A DNA stretch of 64,000 nt, taken from positions 620,001 to 684,000 of the forward strand of contig SKCR01023732.1 of assembly GCA_019454045.1 (NCBI GenBank), given 5' to 3'. This document shows positions 33,023-43,337 of the stretch, in pieces. This DNA is from Zanthoxylum bungeanum. Taxonomy: Eukaryota; Streptophyta; Magnoliopsida; Sapindales; Rutaceae. The position numbers and the translations under genes were made by a program. The stretch's first letter is position 1; each line of letters begins with the position of its first letter. The notes below the pieces were generated by a model, which worked only from the letters and a program-made list of their open reading frames with translations, was not told the origin of the DNA and ran no database searches.

Positions 33023-33426
33023 CTAGTTTTTGCCCGTGCCTACGGCACGGCGTTACAGTATTTGGCCCGTTCCTACGGCACGGTGTTATAATATTTACTC
33101 GTGTCTACGGCACGGTGTTACAGAATTAAATGATTTTATTTTTTAATTAAATGATGTCCGTGCCTACGGCACGGTGTTACAGTATTTGCTCGTGCTTACG
33201 ACATGATGTTACAGAATTAAATGATTTTATTTTTTAATTAAATGGTTTTATTTTAACTTTCTATTTTTTAATTTGAAAAATGAAAATTTTGACCATTTTC
33301 ATCAATTAATTCACTCTATTTCCTTCAATTACCAATGAAATGATCTAGGCCGTCAATTAAGCCACATAAAGAGAGCCGTTGGATACACTTTCTTTCCTCC
33401 AACACCATTCTTCTTTATTATATAAA
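33023..33426 (-). mobile_element. Non-autonomous Helitron with a multiplied 3' hairpin
   Basis: Read on the minus strand, the 3' end is a hairpin (CCGTGCCGTAGGCACGG, 7-bp stem) followed by GCAAAAACTAG, i.e. the CTRR end, then host T. The 5' end is seen best in the second copy: host A followed by TCTATATAATAAAGAAG. This fits Helitron rules (5' TC, 3' hairpin plus CTRR, insertion between A and T). Four further hairpin copies lie at about 33066, 33100, 33158 and 33191. It sits about 260 bp upstream of the HGSNAT-like start codon. Confidence 0.75.
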
Positions 33427-34002
33427 TTTTTATAGAAAAAAAAAACGAAAATGAAAATTGTGTTTTTATTTTGCTGTTTTTATTTTTATAGATATATTAA
33501 AAATGATAAAAATAATAAATATGTATTCGGTAATATTATATTCAAAAATTGATTTTACTAAATATGCGACATACAGAAAAATACTTTAAGATTGATTTAC
33601 TTAACCTACATTATTAAATAAATTATTCAATTAAATATAATGATTATTACAATCTATATTCTCGTTTAAATTTAAAAATATTAAAATATCTTATGTAAAA
33701 ATAATATAATTATATGTTTTTTTTAAAATAAAAAATAAAAAAATATTTTCTTAACAATGACACATGTTTCTTTAATCTTTATTTTCTTTAAACTTAAAAA
33801 ATCAAACAACCTTATCTTCTTTCTCCCTCTATCTGTTCACTCTCTTCTTAGTTTCTTCATCAGCCATAATAATAAAAATGAAATTTAGAGAAATAAGCTA
33901 TGCCTACGGGCTCGTATAATATTACGTATATATTTATCATTAAAATTTAAAATAATCATAAATATTTTACGTGCATATAATTGATTGGTGATACTAATCT
34001 CA

Positions 34003-34165
34003 CCTAAAGGAGTTTGGTGGCAAAAGACTTAAGATTTGATTGTCAGGTCATGAGTGCGAGTAAATAAAATATATTTCTTATAAGAGCTTTGAATAATCGG
34101 GAGTTTTATATATTCCGTTTAAGTCCGGATTAGATCATTTGGTGACAAAATTTCCAATAGAGTAT
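34003..34165 (+). repeat. SINE, plus orientation, diverged
   Basis: It carries the family body motifs TTTCTTATAAGAGC, GGGAGTTTTATATATTCCG and TTAAGTCCGGATTAGATCA in the same order as the copy at 23445-23610. Its B box has decayed (GTCATGAGTGCGAGTAA). It is repeated at 41113-41272 by the tandem duplication. Confidence 0.6.
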
Positions 34166-34679
34166 CTTTCCTATAAGAGCCTGCACTTGAACACCTTATC
34201 CACTGTCGCGAGGTTGTCTTCGGTAAGTATCTTTTCTATCTTCATATCTTCATGTTCAATGATCTCTCGAATGAGATGGTAGTGTAGAAATACGTGTTTG
34301 AATTTCTGATGAGGTATTGATTCCCGATTGCTCTAGTATTAATAGTCGCAATGCATAATAATGTCACCCGAGATATTAAAAACAAAGGCCTAACACAACT
34401 TCACTTTGTTTGTACAACTACAAACTCATCCATGACTTAAAATCAATAACTTCTGGCATCACAAACCAGTAAAATTGCTTTTCAGTTTCATCAATACCAG
34501 AAAATTTAGTCTGATTCAAGCACATTAACATAACGACAAAAAATATATATATATATAATATATATATATATAAATAGCATAATCAAATGCATTAACCCAC
34601 GGAAAAAAAAAAAAAAAAAGACGCGCTTCACTCGTTGCTCATTGAATATATATTAATGAAAAGACTGTTTGTCATCTGT

Positions 34680-34751
34680 TCCATTGTCGTCCAGTGGTTA
34701 GGATATCTGGCTTTCACCCAGGAGACCCGGGTTCAATTCCCGGCAATGGAA
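34680..34751 (+). tRNA. tRNA-Glu (anticodon TTC)
   Basis: 72 nt folding as a cloverleaf. The acceptor stem pairs TCCATTG with CAATGGA followed by A. The anticodon loop is CTTTCAC with anticodon TTC, and the T arm is CCGGG TTCAATT CCCGG (B box GGTTCAATTCC). A T-run follows immediately as the RNA polymerase III terminator. No intron, and CCA is not encoded, as normal in plants. Confidence 0.95.
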
Positions 34752-35470
34752 TTTTTTTTTCTTTTTTTTTTTAAGGTAGCATTTGCCGGGTTTGCACGTA
34801 AAATCTGGATCCCGAAAAATTATCATAAATAAAATTTGTAATTGATTGTTTTAATGATGATTTTTCATTAAGTAAAAATTTTAATTGATTGTTTTAATGA
34901 TGATTTTTCATGTCAAATAAAAATATCGGGTCAAAATTCAAGACTAAAAAATCACTGTGAATCTCAAATTTTAACCTAAAAATCTCGAATCATTTAGCTC
35001 AAGATTCATGATGATTATATCTTTTTGTCCCGAATCATAATTGAGATGAGACTCCATCGGAGCGAAACATTCCAATTGCCATCTCTTATCTTATGCCATG
35101 TGAATTACTTTTTTTTTTTTTTAGATTTATGTGATGCCATCTACTAAGTTTTAATTCATTCTCTTATGATACATCTCAAGCGTCCACCAAATATAACTTG
35201 AAAATCTACACCTGTTAAAAGGCAAGGTCTCTGTCAATCAACTAACATTCCTTATATTTGAAAATTTGAAAAGATATATCCTCTCCACCTATATTTCTAG
35301 AATAATATAAGAGCAAACAAAGTCAAAACTTATGCCTTTTGTTGAGGACCTTTAATGTCATTTTCTATGGATTTGCATTCACTAGCAAGTGAAGTATATG
35401 ATAACAATTAATAGCAATGATATATCTATAAAAAAAAAAAAAAAAAATAGTAAAAAACTTATCACAAAGA

Positions 35471-35640
35471 TTTTTTTTTTTTTTAGAAACGTTGAAAATC
35501 CCGCCACCAAACTATCCGATCCGGGTTTAAACGGAACAGGTAAAACCCCCGCCTATCACAGACTCTTACAAGATACGTGCCTATGGATTCGAACTCAAGA
35601 CCTGGAGGCCAGATCATGAGTCCTACACAACCAAGTCACC
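35471..35640 (-). repeat. SINE, minus orientation
   Basis: A T-run (the tail) is followed by GAAAATCCCGCCACCAAAC, CGGAACAGGTAAAACC, GACTCTTACAAGA, the inverted B box GGATTCGAACTC and CAAGTCACCCC. The order matches the copy at 25886-26056. It is repeated at 42788-42948. Confidence 0.7.
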
Positions 35641-36030
35641 CCATTGGGGACAAATTAACACAAAAACACTAAAAGGCAAATAATATTTAATTAGAAAACA
35701 ATCTCTCTTTTTTTTTTTACTAACTTTTGTGAATCTATCATTTTTGAAAAAATATATCGTTAACTTTACAAAACATTTGACAAACACTCAACTCAATAGC
35801 ATTAGAGTACACAACCAAAACACAGAATTGTAATCACACATCTCTCTATTGGCGCAGAACGAATGGAATGGCAAAATGTCAAATGACCAAATCCAGGAGG
35901 GCTAACTGAAGAGGAATTTTTTGTATATTTGAAGATTCAAAACTACCAATAGTTGGGAAACTCAACTAGCTAAATTTTACATGACAAGAACATGGGGCAG
36001 CCTAGGGTTTTGTCTTTTGACAGGGTATAC

Positions 36031-37829
36031 TCACTTTTCGATTCCAAGTTCTTTCGAGATTTCTCTTGTCAGGCTAAATTGAGAAGTGTTATGCCAAGGG
36101 AACAAGGTACGAGTAACTGGAAGTTTCCTCCGAAGATCCTGCAGCAGAATCAGAATCATAAGCGTTAGATGGCTCCTGACATAAAACTAAAATTACATCT
36201 TAACTCTAAAAGAACTATCGTATTCCATGGATAATGAAATAAGAAGTGCACTAACATGATTGAAACACAAGCTTTATAACTAAGTTACAGGACATAGTCG
36301 AGCTAGCTGCTTCATAGCATACTTTTCCAATTACATTAATTTCTCTGTCACGAGTGGTCTTATCAAGGAAATTTCAAACACAATGTCCAGTTTTTAGAAG
36401 GCAAAACAGAAGGAAAGAAAATTTACGAAAAAGTAACACATCCGTTGATTTTTCTTAGAAACAAACAAGATGCCAAACACATCACAGAAGGCGTGATAGC
36501 GTAGAAGGGAAAGTATTATCTGAGTTTAATTTAAGTCAATATATAAGAGAACATCCCCCCCAACTAATAAAGGTTTCATGGCTAAACAGCAGGCTTGTAC
36601 ATTTTACAAGGGGTCTAGACATAAAGCAACCTGGCTTTAATCTTGAACATATTTCTCAAACTAGATGTTACCTTGAACGTGTTATCTGGCAAATTGGAGT
36701 AGGAGGCCTGTCAATGTGAAAATGGTGAGTAGGAACCTAGAAGTAAATAATCAAGCATTTGAAAATCAGAAGAGCAAATTGAGAACCTCAAGAGATGCGA
36801 GGTACTCTGTCTCATGGTGACGAAGGATGTTGGAAATGGACATTGCTGAGTCATCAGGGGACTGAAACAAATTAGTCAAAAATATTAAATATATGTATGG
36901 ATGATGAAAGAATAAAAAATGAAGTATTGAAAAAACAATAAGCTTCACACACAAGATGCTTATTAGCAATTTTACATAAAAAACCAAGAAAATTGTAATT
37001 CTCTTGGAGTGGCCTATTGCAAATTTATGTTTGTTCTAGCTACCGATTCCTAACACCTAGTTAGCATCAAGACCAAGTAAGTTAGATGCCTTAGCATTGT
37101 CTTAATTTTGAAAATTGAAAAAAAAAATAGAAAGAATCCATTATTAAATTGAAATGTAATTTTGGGATAATCTACCTGAAAGAGCGTTGAATCTCTGCAT
37201 TCATGCTTTGCATCTAACTGCACATTTCCCTCTTCAAAATAATGGGCACCCACCTAGAACAAGAATAATGGACCAATCAAAAGGTTTATATTACCATGTA
37301 AATGACAATTGTGGGAGTAAGCCGAACGTCATAAATCGGTCACGAAAAAAACACAAATCCTCATAGGCTCACAAATACCTGCAATTTTCCTTTTACTTCC
37401 AGTATTTGTGCTTCATCATGGAATTCAATGGTCCATACTGATCGCCAACTTCCATTACTGTTAATATTCCAGAAATATATTCAAGGTTAATAATAAATCA
37501 CATGCATGCTTCCCTTGGGTAACTAATACATCATATTGTCAGTTAACAAGTAAAAATACACCCAGAAAAAGCAAGAGATCTTATGGTACAAGTCCTCCTA
37601 AGCTGAACTCCATTGCCAAAGAAAAAGCATCAGAACAATTCAAGATGATTTGATAGGATTCACAAACCAGAAGTTCTGCGGGCTAAGTCTAGAAGCAGAA
37701 ATCACCGCAACAAGCTCAAAATCGAATCCCGGTCCCTCCACATCTTTTCCTTTAGTACAATAAACCGAACATACACCCTTTGGATAAGCTTCACCAACAT
37801 ATTTAAGTATTTCTGCATCCAGAGCAGAC
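36031..37829 (-). pseudogene. Truncated capping-protein alpha copy (exons 5-10 only)
   Basis: The minus-strand exons 37829-37668, 37457-37379, 37253-37176, 36861-36787, 36707-36672 and 36138-36031 are all present with intact splice sites and frame, and end in the normal stop after GIEK. They equal exons 5-10 of the complete gene at 43338-46832. By eye only one coding difference was found (GCA here, ACA there, in exon 8). Exons 1-4 and the promoter are missing because the duplication breakpoint lies in intron 4. It can only be expressed from the HGSNAT-derived promoter fragment upstream, and then in the wrong frame. Confidence 0.92.
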
Positions 37830-38737
37830 CTGCCACCAAAAATGATTTGGTCACTGCTTAATCAAACATCAATAGTTCAGTTTTTTAACAACATAACAAC
37901 CTCAACTGTGAGGCAAATCAATCAAACTGCATGACACATTGACAACACAATAACCAATTCATGTGAATTAGAATACAAACACGCCAAAATGGAGGCAGGT
38001 AATGGAACAATAAATTAGGAAAAGATCAACATTCTGAATATGTCTGAATCAAAGTTGCACAACAAACATAAGTCTTTAACTTCCAAATAGCCAGGCCTTG
38101 GATGAAACACTTCAAGATTCTAAATTCACAGGTCGTGATTGACCCCCTGGATGCACGGTAGTGACCTGACCCCACTAGCAAAATATTGTCTATTTTGGAA
38201 GTCCAGAGTGACTTGGCCACACACTAGGCCTCTGCCACCAGGCCTTGACGTCCAAAGAGGACTCGTGATAGTGGGGGCCTAGTCGCTACAAGGACTTTCT
38301 TGGAAAGCAGGAATTTACATCCCTAGTTCATGTGATTGTCAGATATCATAAAGCATGGATCACTTATTCATTAAAGCACCTAAGAATCTATCAACACGTA
38401 GTTAATCATATCAGTACTAATGGAAGTCTGTACTTGATGCAAAATGTCTTCACAGCACATGATTCGAAACCTATGTAGCAATTCCTAGCAATGACCATTT
38501 CTGGTTCAAAATTTTTCAAACAAACGAGAAAGTGAAACCGTGATGTTATTGAACAGCCTGCCATTCATTGGCTATAGAGAAACAAGAACACTCTTTGAAT
38601 TGATAATTTTTTTTACGATTTGTGCCACATATGCACGGGCTGAAAGCCTAAACATGTTAGCACCAGATTGGACCCTACTTTCAAGTTTATCAAATAATAA
38701 AATGAAAGCAAAGTAGTCAAAATTAAATGAAACGAAC

Positions 38738-39892
38738 CTTGTAAAAGGATACCCCAAAAGAGAAGTTTCAAAGTTCTAAGAATCACCTTCATAACAGCAT
38801 CACCCTGCTTCGGTACTCTCTGCATGAAAGACTTGAAACAAATTAGATAAGGAAACACAACAAAATTAAAAAGAAAAAGAAGTAATACTGCATGTACAAA
38901 CTTGACTGATTCAAAAGTCAAATTTTGTATCTGTATATCATTATTACCAAACATTTATGGGATTATAGTATTATACTGACACATCAATTTGTACCAAAAG
39001 AATTTCAATAGAAGTTTGTACACAATTTTTTTTCTCCTCCAAAGGTTTGGTACAAACCCATCAGTGGAACTCATTCTTAAACCAGCTTGTAAGTAAAGGG
39101 CGTCTATGGGCTTATATTATCATTTATATATATTGTTCTAGTTAGCTCATGTGGGATTTGGAATCCTAACATTTCACCATACTTAGCAACCGACGCTCAT
39201 GACGGCTCATCATACCCAGCTGAGTGACTTTGCGGATCCCGTCTTAGGGTAGCACCCTTCCCCGGATCGTCCCGTTCGCAACAACGGTCACAGAGCCACA
39301 CCTATACCAATACCATACCTGGTGTGGTGCCTTCTCTAATACCAATTGTTACAAACCTATAAGTAAAACTCATATTTAAAAACTAGCTTATAAGGATAGA
39401 GTGTCCATGGATTTATATTCTTATTTATATTTTTGTATTTATCTCTTGTGGATTTAGGATCTTTTCGCAACCAACATCCATGGCAGTAAGCAAACAAACC
39501 TTGAGAGCAAGTGCAATGGCGACACCCACAATGAACAAAAAGAAAGGTATAACAAAATCAGCCAAGTTGCAGCCATTCCATGGAGCATGAGTAATCTCAG
39601 GCCAGTCTCCTCCAGCATGATCAACCAAAATCATCAACTGGAAGTTTAAAAATTACAACCCACATAAACCCAAAAATAAAAAAAAACTTTCAATAAATTA
39701 ATGCAACATGCAAATCAAATCTCAAATTAGCCATTTAAAGGGTCAGCATACCGCCACAGTAAGGCCTCTGAAGATGTCTAGAGAAGCAAGACGCTGAGTA
39801 TTGAAGTGGGGTTTATCTTGTTGCTCCGAAATATCGGGTTCCGATATGAGAAGAGGATGGTGGTGGGTTATTTCGGGTTTGATTTCGCCCAT
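38738..39892 (-). pseudogene. 5' fragment of the HGSNAT-like gene (exons 1-3) with its promoter
   Basis: The minus-strand exons 39892-39752, 39637-39500 and 38819-38738 are intact, with the start codon, splice sites and frame preserved. Coding changes against the complete gene are few: a silent change in exon 1, and CCAAGG to CCGAAG in exon 3 (Arg to Lys). Exons 4-13 are absent. Downstream on the same strand come exons 5-10 of the truncated capping-protein copy. A transcript joining exon 3 to that exon 5 would be out of phase and stop after 42 more codons. Confidence 0.9.
39048..39463 (-). mobile_element. TRIM, second copy (from the tandem duplication)
   Basis: It equals the TRIM at 31900-32350, with direct repeats at 39048-39171 and about 39347-39463. 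The primer-binding site has lost one match (TGGTATTAGAG on the minus strand). About 15 bp are missing at the edge next to exon 2. Confidence 0.7.
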
Positions 39893-40141
39893 TGATTTTT
39901 ATACCGAAATCTCGGACAATATCTGGGTTTGGTGTCGCAATAGAACAAGAACTTCAGTTGTTTTGTTTTGTGAACAACTCAAAAGTCAACTTTGACCTGC
40001 CAGTCCTATGGCGGCTATAAGAGAATGTGATTTGAAGTACGAATTTATTTAATTTTTTATTAATTAATTATTCTTGAGAGATAATTAAGTGAGGGTGGTC
40101 TCACTGTATAAGGCCAGTTCGATATTGTTTTTTGTTAAGTA

Positions 40142-40547
40142 CTAGTTTTTGTCCGTACCCACGGCACGGTGTTACAGTATTTGGCCCGTGCCTACGGTAC
40201 GGTGTTATAATATTTACTCGTGCCTACGGCACGGTGTTACAGAATTAAATGATTTTATTTTTTAATTAAATGATGTCCGTGCCTACGGCACGGTGTTACA
40301 GTATTTGCTCGTGCCTACGACATGATGTTACAGAATTAAATAATTTTATTTTTTAATTAAATGGTTTTATTTTAACTTTCTATTTTTTAATTTGAAAAAT
40401 TGAAAATTTTTGACCATTTTCATCAATTAATTCACTATCTTTCCTCAAATTACCAATGAAATGATCTAGGCCGTCAATTAAGCCACATAAAGAGAGCTGT
40501 TGGATACACTTTCTTTCCTCCAACACCATTCTTCTTTATTATATAGA
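40142..40547 (-). mobile_element. Non-autonomous Helitron, second copy
   Basis: Same element as 33023-33426. Here the 5' terminus keeps the TC dinucleotide (GA at 40546-40547 on the plus strand, followed by T), which is mutated in the first copy. The palindromic hairpin units are again present near the CTAG end. Confidence 0.75.
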
Positions 40548-41112
40548 TTTTTATAGAAAAAAAAAACGAAAATGAAAATGGTGTTTTTATTTTGCTGTTT
40601 TTATTTTTATAGATATATTAAAAATGATAAAAATAATAAATATGTATTCGGTAATATTATATTCAAAAATTGATTTTACTAAATATGCGACATACAGAAA
40701 AATACTTTAAGATTGAATTACTTAACCTACATTATTAAATAAATTATTCAATTAAATATAATGATTATTACAATCTATATCTCGTTTAAATTAAAAATAT
40801 TAAAAATATCTTATGTAAAAATAATATAATTATATGTTTTTTTTAATAAAATAAAAAAAAAAATATTTCTTAACAATGACACATGTTTCTTTAATCTTTA
40901 TTTTCTTTAAACTTAAAAAATCAAACAACCTTATCTTCTTTCTCCCTCTCTCTGTTCACTCTCTTCTTAGTTTCTTCATCAGCCATAATAATAAAAATGA
41001 AATTTAGAGAAATAAGCTATGCCTACGGGCTATAATATTACGTATATAATTATCATTAAAATTTAAAATAATCATAAATATTTTACGTGCATATAATTGA
41101 TTGGTGATACTA

Positions 41113-41272
41113 ATCTCACCTAAAGGAGTTTGGTGACAAAAAACTTAAGATTTGATTGACAGGTCATGAGTGCGAGTAAATAAAATATATTTCTTATAAG
41201 AGCTTGGAATAATCGGGAGTTTTATATATTCCGTTTAAGTCCGGATTAGATCATTTGGTGACAAAATTTCTA
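41113..41272 (+). repeat. SINE, second copy from the tandem duplication
   Basis: Equals 34003-34165 apart from a few substitutions. Confidence 0.6.
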
Positions 41273-41795
41273 ATAGAGTATCTTTCCTATAAGAGCCTGC
41301 ACTCGAGCACCTTATCCACTGTTGCGAGGTTGTCTTCGATAAGTATCTTTTCTATCTTCATATCTCCATGTTCAATGATCTCTCGAATGAGATGGTAGTG
41401 TCGAAATACGTGTTTGAATTTCTGATGAGGTATCGATTCCTATTGCTCTAGTATTAATAGTCGCAATGCATAATAATGTCACCCGAGATATTAGAAACTC
41501 AGGCCTAACACAAGTTCACTTAGTTTGTGCACTACAAACTCATCCATGACTTAAAATCAATAACTTCTGGCATCACAAACCAGTAAAATTGCTTTTCAGT
41601 TTCATCAATACCAGAAAATTTAGTCTGATTCAAGCACATTAACATCACGATTAAAAAAAAAAAAAGAATAATATAAATAGCATAATCAAATGCATTAACC
41701 CACGAAAAAAGAAAAAGAAAAAGAAAAAAGGAAGAGTCGTGCTTCACTCGTTGATCATTGAATATATATTAATGAAAAGACAGTTTGTCATCTGT

Positions 41796-41867
41796 TCCAT
41801 TGTCGTCCAGTGGTTAGGATATCTGGCTTTCACCCAGGAGACCCGGGTTCAATTCCCGGCAATGGAA
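41796..41867 (+). tRNA. tRNA-Glu (anticodon TTC), second copy
   Basis: Identical over its 72 nt to the gene at 34680-34751, so acceptor stem, TTC anticodon and the B box GGTTCAATTCC are intact. A T-run follows after three bases. Confidence 0.95.
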
Positions 41868-41897
41868 GTTTTTTTTTTTCTTTTTTTTTTAAGGTAG

Positions 41898-42300
41898 GGT
41901 TTGCACGTAAAATCTGGATCGGGATTGGAGACGAAAAATTATCATAAATAAAAATTTTAATTGATTGTTTTAAAGATGATTTTTCACGTCGAATAAAAAT
42001 ATCTGATCAAAATTCAAGATTTAGCATTTGCAGGGTTTGCACGTAAAATATGGATCGAGATCTGAGACGAAAAATTATCATAAATAAAAATTTTAATTGA
42101 TTGTTTTAATGATGATTTTTCATGTCGAATAAAAATATCGAGTCAAAATTCAAGACTTAGCTTTTGCAGGGTTTGCACGTAAAATCTGGATCGAGATCTG
42201 AGATGAAAAATTATCATAAATAAAAATTTTAATTGATTGTTTTAATGATGATTTTTCATGTCGAATAAAATTATCGGGTCAAAATTCAAGACTAAAAAAT
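41898..42300 (+). repeat. 135-bp tandem repeat downstream of the second tRNA-Glu gene
   Basis: Units begin GGGTTTGCACGTAAAA at 41898, 42033 and 42169 (periods 135 and 136 bp) and contain AAAAATTATCATAAATAAA and GATGATTTTTCA. At the first tRNA copy only about one full unit plus a partial repeat is present (34787-34960), so the array changed after the large duplication. Confidence 0.85.
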
Positions 42301-42725
42301 CGATGTGAATCTCAAATTTTAGCTTAAGATTCATGATGATTATATTTTTTTGTCCCGAATCATAATTGAGATGAGACTCCATCGGAGCGAAACATTCCAA
42401 TTGCCATCTCTTATCTTATGCCATGTGAATTACTTTTTTTTTTTTTAGATTTATGTGATGCCATCTACTAAGTTTTAATTCATTCTCTTATAATACATCT
42501 CAAGCGTCCACCAAATATAACTTGAAGGCAAGGTCTCTGTCAATCAACTAACATTCCTTGTATTTGAAAATTTGAAGAGATATATCTACTCCACCTATAT
42601 TTATAGAATAATATAAGAGCACACAAAGTCAAAACTTATGCCTTTTGTTGAGGACCTTTAATGTCATTTTCTATGGATTTGCATTCACTAGCAAGTGAAG
42701 TATATGATAACAATTAATAGCAATG

Positions 42726-42768
<43 letters not shown>

Positions 42769-42787
42769 TAAAAAAACTTTTCACAAA

Positions 42788-42948
42788 GACTTGTTGAAAA
42801 TCCCGCCACCAAACTATCCGATCCGGGTTTAAACGGAATAGGTAAAACCCCGCCTAACCCAGACACTTACAAGAAACGTACATATGTATTCAAACCCAAG
42901 ACCTGGAGGCCAGATCTTGAGCCCTACACCATCAAGTCACCCCATTTG
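42788..42948 (-). repeat. SINE, second copy from the tandem duplication
   Basis: Equals 35471-35640 with substitutions in the B box. It is preceded by an A-run of about 40 at 42727-42767. Confidence 0.65.
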
Positions 42949-43337
42949 GGGACAAATTAACACAAAAACACTAAACGACAAATAATATTTAATTAGAAAA
43001 CAAATAATTTTACTTATCTTAATTTTTTTTTGTATGTGAATCTATCATTTTTGAAAAAATATATAGTTAACTTTACAAAACATTTGACAAACACTCAACT
43101 CAATAGCATTAGAGTACACAACCAAAACACAGAATTGTAATCACACATCTCTCTATTGGCGGAGAACGAATGGAATGGCAAAATGTCAAATGACCAAATC
43201 CAGGAGGGCTAAGTGAAGAGGAATTTTTTGTATATTTGAAGATTCAAAACTACCAATAGTTGGGAAACTCAACTAGCTAAATTTTACATGACAAGAACAT
43301 GGGGCAGCCTAGGGTTTTGTCTTTTGACAGGGTATAC

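Larger units (their letters stand above)
32761..36030. other. Promoter side of the HGSNAT-like gene and repeat-filled spacer
   Basis: It holds the promoter of the minus-strand HGSNAT-like gene, the Helitron (33023-33426), an AT-rich stretch, a SINE at 34003-34165, the tRNA-Glu gene and a SINE at 35471-35640. No protein gene is seen. Everything here is repeated at 39893-43337. Confidence 0.7.
30988..38126. repeat. Tandem segmental duplication, unit 1 (about 7.1 kb)
   Basis: This unit starts in intron 3 of the HGSNAT-like gene and ends in intron 4 of a truncated capping-protein copy. It is directly followed by unit 2 (38127-45376), which repeats it end to end with small indels. The join at 38125-38127 shares the trinucleotide TTC with both outer breakpoints. 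It contains HGSNAT exons 1-3, a Helitron, a TRIM, a tRNA-Glu gene, SINEs and capping-alpha exons 5-10. Confidence 0.95.

Noticed and set aside
33892..33930. GCCTACGGGCTCGTATAATATTACG considered as a second Helitron end or geminivirus-like origin
   Set aside because: The TAATATTAC-like string lacks the required flanking stem, and no Rep-like frame is near; only part of the hairpin is present.
34635..34832. 65-codon frame covering the tRNA-Glu gene
   Set aside because: It overlaps a perfect tRNA cloverleaf; not protein coding.
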